Assembly: GCA_014655195.1 (NCBI GenBank)
Contig: BNBH01000013.1
Coordinates: 124,001-188,000, forward strand
DNA: 64,000 nucleotides
Reading direction: 5' to 3'
DNA from: Streptomyces cellulosae
Lineage (GTDB): Bacteria > Actinomycetota > Actinomycetes > Streptomycetales > Streptomycetaceae
Positions 57,100 through 64,000 of this stretch are shown here, in pieces. Within the stretch, counting starts at the first letter, position 1. The number at the start of each line of letters is the position of its first letter. The position numbers were made by a program, and so were the translations under genes. The notes below the pieces were generated by a model. That model made no database searches. It saw nothing but the letters and a program-made list of their open reading frames with translations, and was not told the origin of the DNA.

Positions 57100-58149
57100 T
57101 CAGGACTTCGGCGCCTTCAGCAGCGCCCCGATGCGGGCGGCCGCCTCCGACAGATGGCGGCGGGCGTCACGCAGCTGCTCCTGGGTGACCCCGTGGTCCC
57201 GCGCGGCGTCCCGGACGTCGTCCCGGAAGCGGTCCAGCAGCCGCTCCAGGTCGCGCGCGGGGTCGCCCGTGGACTCCGCGGCGCTCTCATGGCCCCAGGA
57301 GGGCGCGTAGTCGACCGGGAAGTCCTCGGGGGCCGCCGAGTACGACGGACGCGACTCCGGGCCCTTCCCGGAGCCCGTACGGCCCAGCCCGAAGTCCTTC
57401 CCGAACTCGCCCATCTCCTTGACCAGTTCACCCAGGCCCTCACGCAGGCCTGACGGCCAGTCGCCGCGCGCGAAGTGCCCCTGCACCTGCTCCTGGACCT
57501 GCTTCACGAGGCGCTGCATCTGCTCCTGCGCCCGGTCCTGGGCCTCCTTGGCCTGGCGGCGGGCGCGCTGGGCCTCCTCACGGGAGCGCCGGCTCTCGTC
57601 CTTGGCGCGCCGGGCCTGCTCCTTCCACTCGTGCTTGGCGCGGCGCATCTCCTCCTTGGCGGCGCGCCAGGCCTCCTTGTCGCCGAACATCGAGAAGTCG
57701 CCGAGGTCGAAGTCGCCGAAGGGGGCGTCCTTGCCGCCGGACGCGGAGCCGCCGCGCCCCTGCCGGGCCCGCCCGGCCGCGGCGCGCATCTCACGGCGCA
57801 GGTCGCCCGCCGCGCCGCTGACGTCGGCCCGGATCTCGGCGGCCAGCTCGGCGACCGACTCGCGGATCTCCAGCTCCAGGTCGGCCAGCTCACCGCTGCG
57901 GTCGGCCAGTTCGGCGCGGCCGGCGTCGGTGATCGAGTAGACCTTGCGTCCGCCCTCGGTGGTGTGGGTGACCAGCCCCTCCGCCTCCAGCTTGGCAAGC
58001 CGGGGGTAGACGGTGCCCGCGGACGGCGCGTACAGCCCCTGGAAGCGCTCCTCGAGGAGGCGGATCACCTCGTATCCGTGCCGGGGGGCCTCGTCGAGCA
58101 GCTTCAGCAGGTAGAGGCGGAGGCGTCCGTGGGCGAAGACGGGGGGCAT
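57100..58149 (-). CDS. PadR-family regulator with long charged coiled-coil extension
   Basis: A 349-residue protein. The PadR winged helix occupies residues ~5-90 (LLKLLDEAPRHGYEVIRLLEERFQGLYAPSAGTVYPRLAKLEAEGLV). After a second helix, residues ~165-225 are a highly charged K/E/R/A/Q coiled coil (AAKEEMRRAKHEWKEQARRAKDESRRSREEAQ), followed by a disordered segment and a final amphipathic helix. Ordinary PadR proteins are 100-180 residues, so this is a large fusion. It starts 1 nt upstream of the DUF4097 stop region (TGAcATG) and is translationally coupled to it. Confidence 0.87.
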   Translation of the reverse strand: MPPVFAHGRLRLYLLKLLDEAPRHGYEVIRLLEERFQGLYAPSAGTVYPRLAKLEAEGLVTHTTEGGRKVYSITDAGRAELADRSGELADLELEIRESVAELAAEIRADVSGAAGDLRREMRAAAGRARQGRGGSASGGKDAPFGDFDLGDFSMFGDKEAWRAAKEEMRRAKHEWKEQARRAKDESRRSREEAQRARRQAKEAQDRAQEQMQRLVKQVQEQVQGHFARGDWPSGLREGLGELVKEMGEFGKDFGLGRTGSGKGPESRPSYSAAPEDFPVDYAPSWGHESAAESTGDPARDLERLLDRFRDDVRDAARDHGVTQEQLRDARRHLSEAAARIGALLKAPKS

Positions 58150-58150
58150 G

Positions 58151-59023
58151 TCAGCACACCTTCTTGTCGGTCGTACCGGCATTGTCTCCCGGGCCGCCCC
58201 GCAGGCCGGGCTCGTCCTCGCGGGGCGGGCGGCGCAGCAGGGCGATGGAGCCGGAGACGGTGGTGGCCCGCAGCTTGCCGCTGCCCGCGCCGAGACGGCC
58301 GGTGAGCTTGTGTGCGCCCCACATGCCCTGCACCCGCAGGTCGTCGAAGGCGTTGGAGATGGCGCCGCTCGCCGTGTTGGCCTCCACCTCGGCGTCCGCC
58401 GGGTCGGGCAGCCGGACGGCGATCTCGCCCGAGACGCTGGTCAGCCGGATGTCGGTGGGGCCCTCGGGGTCGAGGTCCACGATCATCGAGCCGCTGACCG
58501 TGTCCGCCCGGACGGAGGGGCCGGAGCCCTCGACGACCGTGAGGTCGCCGGAGACGGAGGCGAAGTGGAGGTCGCCGGTCACGGACTGGGCCTCCACGCT
58601 GCCGGAGACGGTGTCCGCGCGGACCGGGCCCGACAGGTGCACCAGGGTGGTGTCGCCCGCGACGCCCTTCACCGCGGCGGGGCCCCGGATGCCGGAGACG
58701 ACGGCGCCCGCGCCGACGACGCCGACCTCCACGCGGGTCTGCGCCGGGACCGCGAGGGAGACCACCGCGCTGCGGCGCCAGCCCTTGCGGTCGAGCCACT
58801 TGAGGAAGCCCTTCCAGGGGAGGTCGTCGTACGCGACGGTCAGGACGCCGTCCTGGTGGGTCACGAGGAGGGGTGGGCCTTCCACGTCGGTGACCTGGAG
58901 GTGGGCGTGCGGTTCGTCCGTGCCCACGACGTTCACCGTGCCGTTGACGATGCGGACGTTGAGGTGGGTCAGGGGGGCGTCGAAGGTGAGGTTCGTTTTG
59001 TCCTGGACGGACCACTCGGGCAT
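58151..59023 (-). CDS. DUF4097 beta-helix protein
   Basis: A 290-residue protein. The body is a repetitive beta-rich series (VRADTVSGSVEAQSVTGDLHFASVSGDLTVVEG and VRADTVSGSMIVDLDPEGPTDIRLTSVSGEIAV), the DUF4097/DUF4098 adhesin-like fold. No signal peptide or transmembrane helix is seen, so it is intracellular. It precedes the PadR gene, a pairing widely seen in actinobacteria; its function is unknown. The start gives MPEWSVQDKTNLTFDAP. Confidence 0.85.
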   Translation of the reverse strand: MPEWSVQDKTNLTFDAPLTHLNVRIVNGTVNVVGTDEPHAHLQVTDVEGPPLLVTHQDGVLTVAYDDLPWKGFLKWLDRKGWRRSAVVSLAVPAQTRVEVGVVGAGAVVSGIRGPAAVKGVAGDTTLVHLSGPVRADTVSGSVEAQSVTGDLHFASVSGDLTVVEGSGPSVRADTVSGSMIVDLDPEGPTDIRLTSVSGEIAVRLPDPADAEVEANTASGAISNAFDDLRVQGMWGAHKLTGRLGAGSGKLRATTVSGSIALLRRPPREDEPGLRGGPGDNAGTTDKKVC

Positions 59024-59078
59024 GGACGGCCTCCTGATCGCGGGGTGCCACCTGGGCTTGGGCGCGGGCGGCTTGCGT

Positions 59079-59113
59079 CATATCGCGTATTACTCGATTC
59101 ACGATATATCGCG
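59079..59113. promoter_or_regulatory. AT-rich repeat operator upstream of DUF4097-padR
   Basis: TATCGCG occurs at 59081-59087 and again at 59107-59113, and the second copy overlaps the perfect palindrome CGATATATCG (59102-59111). It lies 56-90 bp before the operon start in otherwise GC-rich DNA, a likely PadR operator and promoter. Confidence 0.65.
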
Positions 59114-59247
59114 GCAGGCGAAAGTCAAGGCACGCGTTCGGGTGAACGGTGCCTTGGGTCTCTTGTACGGGGAGGTGTGTGGAGGGGTGGGCGCGGGTGT
59201 CTCGCAGCCCGGCGATTGCGGGGCGCCGTCCGCGCCCACCCGTGCCG

Positions 59248-59303
59248 CCCGGGGGTACCTCCCAGGCCCTCAAGGCACTGGGGGAGGCACGATTGCCCCC
59301 GGG
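59248..59303. repeat. nested intergenic hairpin (candidate dispersed repeat)
   Basis: Outer stem cccggggg (59248-59255) with cccccggg (59296-59303), and inner near-match cctcccag (59258-59265) with ctgggggagg (59278-59287). The intervening sequence resembles short intergenic elements seen repeatedly in Streptomyces genomes; that resemblance is from memory and unverified. The 59116-59247 stretch holds nothing recognisable. Confidence 0.45.
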
Positions 59304-59358
59304 AAGCGGCGGAGCGGTCCGCAGGGAGCGGTGGAGGGGTCCGCGGGGAGCGCGCGGA

Positions 59359-59538
59359 CTACTCGTCGTCCTCGTCGTCCAGGCGGGCCAGCCATGTCGC
59401 CAGGCGTTCCACCGGGACCTCGAAGTCGGGGTTCAGGTCGACGAAGGTGCGGAGTTGTTCCGCGAGCCACTCGAAGGTGATCTCCTCCTCGCCGCGCCGC
59501 TTCTCCAGTTCCTCGATGCCACGGTCCGTGAAGTACAT
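59359..59538 (-). CDS. small acidic conserved protein (DUF6104-type)
   Basis: A 59-residue gene. It reads MYFTDRGIEELEKRRG..., has a WLAEQLRTFVDLNPDFEVP middle, and ends in an acidic ARLDDEDDE. I recognise it as the short conserved actinobacterial family known as DUF6104. No Shine-Dalgarno is evident (CCTTGACCTC before the ATG), so it may be leaderless. The kgd terminator lies just upstream. Function unknown. Confidence 0.8.
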   Translation of the reverse strand: MYFTDRGIEELEKRRGEEEITFEWLAEQLRTFVDLNPDFEVPVERLATWLARLDDEDDE

Positions 59539-59560
59539 GAGGTCAAGGATATGTGCCGGA

Positions 59561-59602
59561 AAACGGGGCGGGCCGCACCCCCGGGAAGGGAGTGCGGCCC
59601 GC
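59561..59602 (-). terminator. terminator after kgd
   Basis: Perfect 11-bp stem gcgggccgcac (59568-59578) with gtgcggcccgc (59592-59602). On the minus strand it is followed by CCCGTTTTCC, 25 nt after the kgd stop codon. Confidence 0.85.
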
Positions 59603-59626
59603 TCACGTACCGCGTGACGCTGCTGC

Positions 59627-62600
59627 TCAGGCCTCGAAGACCTCGCGCACCAGCTGCTCCTGCTCGGCCTGGTGGCGCTTCGCGGAGCCGACCGCCGGGG
59701 ACGAGCTGTGCGGCCGCGAGATGCGGCGCAGACGCTCGTCGTGCGGCAGGTCGGCGCCGACCGCCAGGTCCAGGTGGTCGATCAGGTTGAGCGCGATGAA
59801 CGGCCAGGCACCCTGGTTCGCCGGCTCCTCCTGCGCCCACAGGTACTTCTCGGCGTTCGGGTACTTCTTGATCTCCGCCTGGAGCTCGGCGCCCGGCAGC
59901 GGGTACAGGCGCTCGATGCGGATGATCGCCGTGTCGTCCGCGCCGCGCTTCTTCTTCTCGGCGATCAGGTCGTAGTAGACCTTGCCCGCGCAGAAGACGA
60001 CCTTCTTCACGGCGGCCGGGTCGACCGTGTCGTCGCCGATGACCGGGCGGAACTGGCCCGTCGTGAACTCGTCCGCCTTCGACGCGGCGGCCTTGAGGCG
60101 CAGCATCGACTTCGGGGTGAAGACCACCAGCGGCTTGTGGTGCGGGTTGTGCACCTGCCACCGCAGGAGGTGGAAGTAGTTCGACGGCGAGGTCGGCATC
60201 GCGACCGTCATGTTGTTCTGGGCGCAGAGCTGCAGGAAGCGCTCCGGGCGGGCCGAGGAGTGGTCCGGGCCCTGGCCCTCATAGCCGTGCGGGAGGAGCA
60301 GGACCACACCGGAGGTCTGGTTCCACTTCTGCTCGGCCGACGAGATGAACTCGTCCACGACCGTCTGCGCGCCGTTGACGAAGTCGCCGAACTGCGCCTC
60401 CCACAGTACGAGCGCGTCCGGGCGGGCCAGCGAGTAGCCGTACTCGAAGCCCATGGCCGCGTACTCGGACAGCAGGGAGTTGTAGACGTTCAGCCGCGCC
60501 TGGTCCTCGGAGAGGTACTGCAGCGGCGTGTACTCCTCGCCCGTCTCACGGTCGATGATGACCGCGTGACGCTGGCCGAAGGTGCCGCGCTGCGAGTCCT
60601 GGCCGGCGAGCCGGACCGGGACGCCCTCGAGGAGCAGCGAGCCGAAGGCGAGGGTCTCGCCCATGCCCCAGTCGATGGTGCCGTCCTCGACCATCGACGC
60701 CCGGCGCTGCAGCTGCGGCAGCAGACGCGGGTGGACGGTGATGTGGTCGGGGATGTTCACCTGCGACTCGGCGATCCGCTTCACGACCTCCGAGGTGACC
60801 GCGGTGTTCACGGCGACCGGGAACTCGGCCTGCGGGTCGGACGGGGCGGCCGTGGCCGGCTGCGAGGTGGCCTCGCGGACCTCCGTGAAGACCTTCTCCA
60901 GCTGGCCCTGGTAGTCCTGCAGCGCCTGCTCGGCCTCTTCCAGGGTGATGTCGCCGCGACCGATGAGGGACTCGGTGTAGAGCTTGCGCACCGAGCGCTT
61001 CTTGTCGATCAGGTCGTACATCAGCGGCTGGGTGAAGGCCGGGTTGTCCGACTCGTTGTGACCGCGGCGGCGGTAGCAGATGAGGTCGATCACCACGTCC
61101 TTGTTGAACGCCTGGCGGAACTCGAAGGCCAGGCGCGCGACGCGCACGACCGCCTCCGGGTCGTCGCCGTTCACGTGGAAGATCGGGGCCTCGATCATGC
61201 GGGCCACGTCCGTCGCGTACATGGAGGAGCGCGAGGACTCGGGGGCCGCGGTGAAGCCGACCTGGTTGTTGATGACGACGTGCACGGTGCCGCCGGTGCG
61301 GTAGCCGCGCAGCTGCGACATGTTCAGGGTCTCGGCCACCACGCCCTGGCCCGCGAAGGCCGCGTCGCCGTGGATGGCCACCGGCAGGACGGTGAAGTCC
61401 GTGCCGCCCTTGTTGATGATGTCCTGCTTGGCGCGGGCGACGCCTTCCAGGACCGGGTCGACCGCCTCCAGGTGCGAGGGGTTGGCGACCAGCGAGACCT
61501 TGATCTGCTCGCCGTCCAGGCCGGTGAAGGTGCCCTCGGCGCCCAGGTGGTACTTCACGTCGCCGGAGCCGTGCATCGACTTCGGGTCGAGGTTGCCCTC
61601 GAACTCGCGGAAGATCTGCGCGTACGACTTGCCGACGATGTTGGCGAGGACGTTCAGGCGGCCGCGGTGGGCCATGCCGATGACGACCTCGTCCAGGCGG
61701 GACTCGGCGGCCGAGTCCAGCACCGCGTCGAGCAGCGGGATGACGGACTCGCCGCCCTCCAGCGAGAAGCGCTTCTGGCCGACGTACTTGGTCTGCAGGA
61801 AGGTCTCGAAGGCCTCCGCCGCGTTCAGCCGGCGCAGGATGCGCAGCTGCTCCTCGCGCTCCGGCTTGGTGTGGCCGCGCTCCACGCGGTCCTGGATCCA
61901 CTTGCGCTGCTTGGGGTCCTGGATGTGCATGAACTCGATGCCGGTGGTGCGGCAGTACGAGTCGCGGAGCACGCCGAGGATGTCGCGCAGCTTCATCATC
62001 GACTTGCCGGCGAAGCCGCCGACGGCGAACTCGCGCTCCAGGTCCCACAGGGTGAGGCCGTGCTCGACGATGTCCAGGTCGGGGTGCTTGCGGACCTTGT
62101 ACTCGAGCGGGTCGGTGTCGGCCATGACGTGGCCGCGGACCCGGTAGGAGTGGATCAGGTCGAAGACCCGCGCGGCCTTGGTGACGTCGTCGTCGTGGCT
62201 CGCGTCGATGTCCTTGAGCCAGCGGACCGGCTCGTAGGGGATGCGCAGGGCCTCGAAGATCTCGTCGTAGAAGTTGTTCTCGCCGAGCAGGAGGTTCGCG
62301 ACCTGGCGCAGGAACTCGCCGGAGGCGGCGCCCTGGATCACCCGGTGGTCGTAGGTCGACGTGAGCGTCATGACCTTCGAGATGCCGAGCTTGTTCAGGG
62401 TGTCCTGGGAGGTGCCCTGGAACTCCGCCGGGTAGTCCATGGAGCCGACGCCCATGATCACGGACTGGCCGGGCATCAGACGCGGCACGGAGTGGACCGT
62501 GCCGAGGCCGCCGGGGTTGGTCAGGGAGACCGTGACACCGGTGAAGTCGTCCATCGTCAGCTTGTTGTCGCGGGCGCGACGGACGATGTCCTCGTAGGCC

Positions 62601-63424
62601 TGCCAGAACTCGAAGAAGTTCAGCGTCTCGGCCTTCTTGATCGCCGCGACGACGAGCTGGCGGTCGCCGTTGGGCTTGACCAGGTCGATGGCGAGACCGA
62701 GGTTGATGTGCTCCGGCTTGACCAGGGTGGGCTTGCCGTCCACCTTCGCGTACGAGTAGTTCATGGCCGGCATGGCCTTGATGGCCTGGACCATGGCGTA
62801 GCCGATGAGGTGCGTGAAGGAGATCTTCCCGCCCCGGGCGCGCTTCAGGTGGTTGTTGATGACGATGCGGTTGTCGAACAGCAGCTTCACCGGGACCGCG
62901 CGCACGGACGTGGCCGTGGGCAGCTCCAGCGAGGCGTCCATGTTCTTCGCCACCGCGGCGGACGGACCGCGCAGGGTGACCTGCTCGGGACCGGCCTTCG
63001 CCTCACCCGCGGGCTCGGCCTTCTTGGCCGGCGCCGGCTTGGCGGCGGGAGCGGCCTGCTTCGCCGGCTGGGCCGGGGCCTTCGCCTGGGCCGGGGCCTT
63101 GGCGGCCGGGGCGGGCTGTGCCGGCGCGGCGGGCTGCGCGGGCGCCTGGGCCTGCGCGGGCGCGGCAGGCCGGGACGGAGCGGTGGGGGTCACCGCGGCC
63201 CCCGCGGCCGCGTCACCCGCCGGAGCCGGGGACGCGGGAGCGCCCGGCTTGTAGTCGGCGAAGAAGTCCCACCAGGCTCGGTCCACCGAGTTCGGGTCCT
63301 GGAGGTACTGCTGGTAGATCTCGTCGACGAGCCATTCGTTGGCACCGAAGGCCGCTGCGGGGTTCTTTCCCGCTTGGTCGGTGTCGGTCGAGATGCTCGA
63401 GTTACTGGGGGACTGTGGCGACAC
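59627..63424 (-). CDS. kgd: multifunctional 2-oxoglutarate dehydrogenase/decarboxylase (KGD/E1-E2 fusion)
   Basis: A 1265-residue actinobacterial fusion enzyme of the TCA cycle. An N-terminal segment (NEWLVDEIYQQYLQDPNSVDRAWWDFF) is followed by an Ala/Pro/Lys linker (~75-165), an E2-like acyltransferase core with TYDHRVIQGAASGEF, and the thiamine-diphosphate E1 domains with KRFSLEGGESVIPLLD and the GDAAFAGQGVVAETLNMS cofactor motif. No lipoyl domain is present, as usual for this type. GTG 63424 gives the conserved VSPQSPSNSSIST; the upstream 35 codons are rejected. Confidence 0.96.
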   Translation of the reverse strand: MSPQSPSNSSISTDTDQAGKNPAAAFGANEWLVDEIYQQYLQDPNSVDRAWWDFFADYKPGAPASPAPAGDAAAGAAVTPTAPSRPAAPAQAQAPAQPAAPAQPAPAAKAPAQAKAPAQPAKQAAPAAKPAPAKKAEPAGEAKAGPEQVTLRGPSAAVAKNMDASLELPTATSVRAVPVKLLFDNRIVINNHLKRARGGKISFTHLIGYAMVQAIKAMPAMNYSYAKVDGKPTLVKPEHINLGLAIDLVKPNGDRQLVVAAIKKAETLNFFEFWQAYEDIVRRARDNKLTMDDFTGVTVSLTNPGGLGTVHSVPRLMPGQSVIMGVGSMDYPAEFQGTSQDTLNKLGISKVMTLTSTYDHRVIQGAASGEFLRQVANLLLGENNFYDEIFEALRIPYEPVRWLKDIDASHDDDVTKAARVFDLIHSYRVRGHVMADTDPLEYKVRKHPDLDIVEHGLTLWDLEREFAVGGFAGKSMMKLRDILGVLRDSYCRTTGIEFMHIQDPKQRKWIQDRVERGHTKPEREEQLRILRRLNAAEAFETFLQTKYVGQKRFSLEGGESVIPLLDAVLDSAAESRLDEVVIGMAHRGRLNVLANIVGKSYAQIFREFEGNLDPKSMHGSGDVKYHLGAEGTFTGLDGEQIKVSLVANPSHLEAVDPVLEGVARAKQDIINKGGTDFTVLPVAIHGDAAFAGQGVVAETLNMSQLRGYRTGGTVHVVINNQVGFTAAPESSRSSMYATDVARMIEAPIFHVNGDDPEAVVRVARLAFEFRQAFNKDVVIDLICYRRRGHNESDNPAFTQPLMYDLIDKKRSVRKLYTESLIGRGDITLEEAEQALQDYQGQLEKVFTEVREATSQPATAAPSDPQAEFPVAVNTAVTSEVVKRIAESQVNIPDHITVHPRLLPQLQRRASMVEDGTIDWGMGETLAFGSLLLEGVPVRLAGQDSQRGTFGQRHAVIIDRETGEEYTPLQYLSEDQARLNVYNSLLSEYAAMGFEYGYSLARPDALVLWEAQFGDFVNGAQTVVDEFISSAEQKWNQTSGVVLLLPHGYEGQGPDHSSARPERFLQLCAQNNMTVAMPTSPSNYFHLLRWQVHNPHHKPLVVFTPKSMLRLKAAASKADEFTTGQFRPVIGDDTVDPAAVKKVVFCAGKVYYDLIAEKKKRGADDTAIIRIERLYPLPGAELQAEIKKYPNAEKYLWAQEEPANQGAWPFIALNLIDHLDLAVGADLPHDERLRRISRPHSSSPAVGSAKRHQAEQEQLVREVFEA

Positions 63425-63715
63425 GGCGTCAACCGCCCTCTTCCGCTTCGCAAGATGATGGACAGCGGAAATAAAGGCTACGCCTCCCCGCGCGAGAAGG
63501 TCAGGCCGGGCCCGTGCAACGTCGTGCACATCACATCTCGGCGGGTGTTTCGGCGCTGGATTTGGCGGGAAACAAGCGAGGTTCCGCTTCTTCCGACGGT
63601 ATCAGGCATCACTCGACCAGGCCTCGACGCGCTCCGCGCGCGGGCCTGTGCCTGATCACACGTGTCCGCCAGGGCGAACGCAGATGGATCTTGAGGCTCC
63701 GGTTCGAACTTTACG

Positions 63716-64000
63716 TCAACTTGGCACAGACGAGGGCCCCGGAAGAGTGATCAGAATCCGGCAACCGCGCTCGGATTCCGCCACCCCGATCCGGCCGCCG
63801 TGCAGATCCACGGCCCAGCGGGCGATCGCGAGGCCCAGACCGGTGCCGCCGTCGCTGCCGGGGCCGTGCGGCCGGTTGACGCTGCCGCGGTTGAACCGCT
63901 CGAAGACCCGGTGCCACTCCGTGCGCGGGATGCCCGGCCCCTCGTCCAGCACCTCCAGCTCCAGCGACTCCGGCTCGGCACCCTGGCGGGCCCGGACGGT
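63716..64000 (-). CDS. sensor histidine kinase, C-terminal part (cut by the window edge)
   Basis: Only the last ~94 codons are visible; the gene runs past the right edge. LEVLDEGPGIPRTEWHRVFERFNRG, GGTGLGLAIARWAVDLHGGRIGVAES and CRILITLPG are the G1-F-G2 boxes of an HATPase domain, so it is the C-terminus of a two-component sensor kinase. It lies upstream of the kgd promoter region in the same orientation, separated by about 290 bp without a gene. Confidence 0.88.
   Translation of the reverse strand, partial: TVRARQGAEPESLELEVLDEGPGIPRTEWHRVFERFNRGSVNRPHGPGSDGGTGLGLAIARWAVDLHGGRIGVAESERGCRILITLPGPSSVPS

Noticed and set aside
59672..63655. 1327-codon open frame on the plus strand opposite kgd
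   Set aside because: It is the antisense shadow of kgd. High GC at third positions suppresses stop codons; the translation is low-complexity (R/V/L/D/H) with no domain, and the opposite strand encodes a complete known enzyme.

Overview
The window is chromosomal DNA of a Streptomyces, close to S. coelicolor. The evidence is the very high GC content with strong third-position bias, GTG starts, a TTA-codon signature in a few genes, and a run of genes in the order known from the S. coelicolor core region around sigR, eizA/CYP170A1, nrdAB, dasR, nagB, wblE, sigH, sodN and kgd. Species level is an inference, since no search was run. No insertion sequence, prophage, CRISPR array or rRNA was seen.

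Layout. 0.2-7 kb: Sel1-repeat protein, initiator tRNA, a Fur-type regulator (catR) divergent from a monofunctional catalase with an operator inside the promoter, a CBS-pair protein, histidinol-phosphate phosphatase, TetR, and an SMR guanidinium-type exporter. 7-12 kb: aroA-rsgA, a membrane metalloprotease, an SRAP DNA-crosslink protein, and a hydrolase with an 18-bp coding tandem repeat. 12-17.9 kb: the thiol-oxidative-stress switch sigR-rsrA with an autoregulatory promoter and two starts, followed by an HD-GYP protein (TTA at codon 4), a degenerate HD partner, a TPR protein and peptide deformylase. 18-20.5 kb: a two-gene sesquiterpene operon (epi-isozizaene synthase plus CYP170A1, albaflavenone pathway); the synthase carries a TTA codon.

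20.5-28 kb: class Ia ribonucleotide reductase nrdAB with an AraC/DJ-1 regulator (nrdS-like), under a cobalamin riboswitch and paired NrdR-type boxes, then a sodium:solute symporter pair. 28-36 kb: regulatory hub with dasR and nagB (three dre-like sites), a PdtaS-type sensor kinase beside wblE (with a CRP-like site), a lipid kinase, and the stress sigma factor sigH translationally coupled to its anti-sigma gene. 36-46 kb: UBP zinc finger, Na+/H+ antiporter, PLP enzyme, cytoplasmic-type amidase, and then the most striking system: a Family 2B encapsulin shell protein with an embedded cyclic-nucleotide-binding domain, followed by a polyprenyl diphosphate synthase with a disordered N-terminus, the predicted cargo. 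An acetyltransferase, a Rossmann-type unknown and an orphan cytochrome oxidase subunit I follow.

46-64 kb: a DHFR-like reductase, AraC-VOC pair, nickel superoxide dismutase sodN with its peptidase sodX, a CGNR regulator overlapping sodX antisense, methyltransferase, a polar amino acid ABC transporter, malic enzyme, an MDR oxidoreductase, an autoregulated HTH/Clp-N module, a DUF4097-PadR operon, a small acidic protein, and the 2-oxoglutarate dehydrogenase/decarboxylase kgd. A sensor kinase runs off the right edge. Common themes are redox defence (catalase, SigR, NiSOD), nucleotide/DNA maintenance, developmental regulation (SigH, DasR, WblE, TTA codons) and isoprenoid metabolism (two separate terpene loci).
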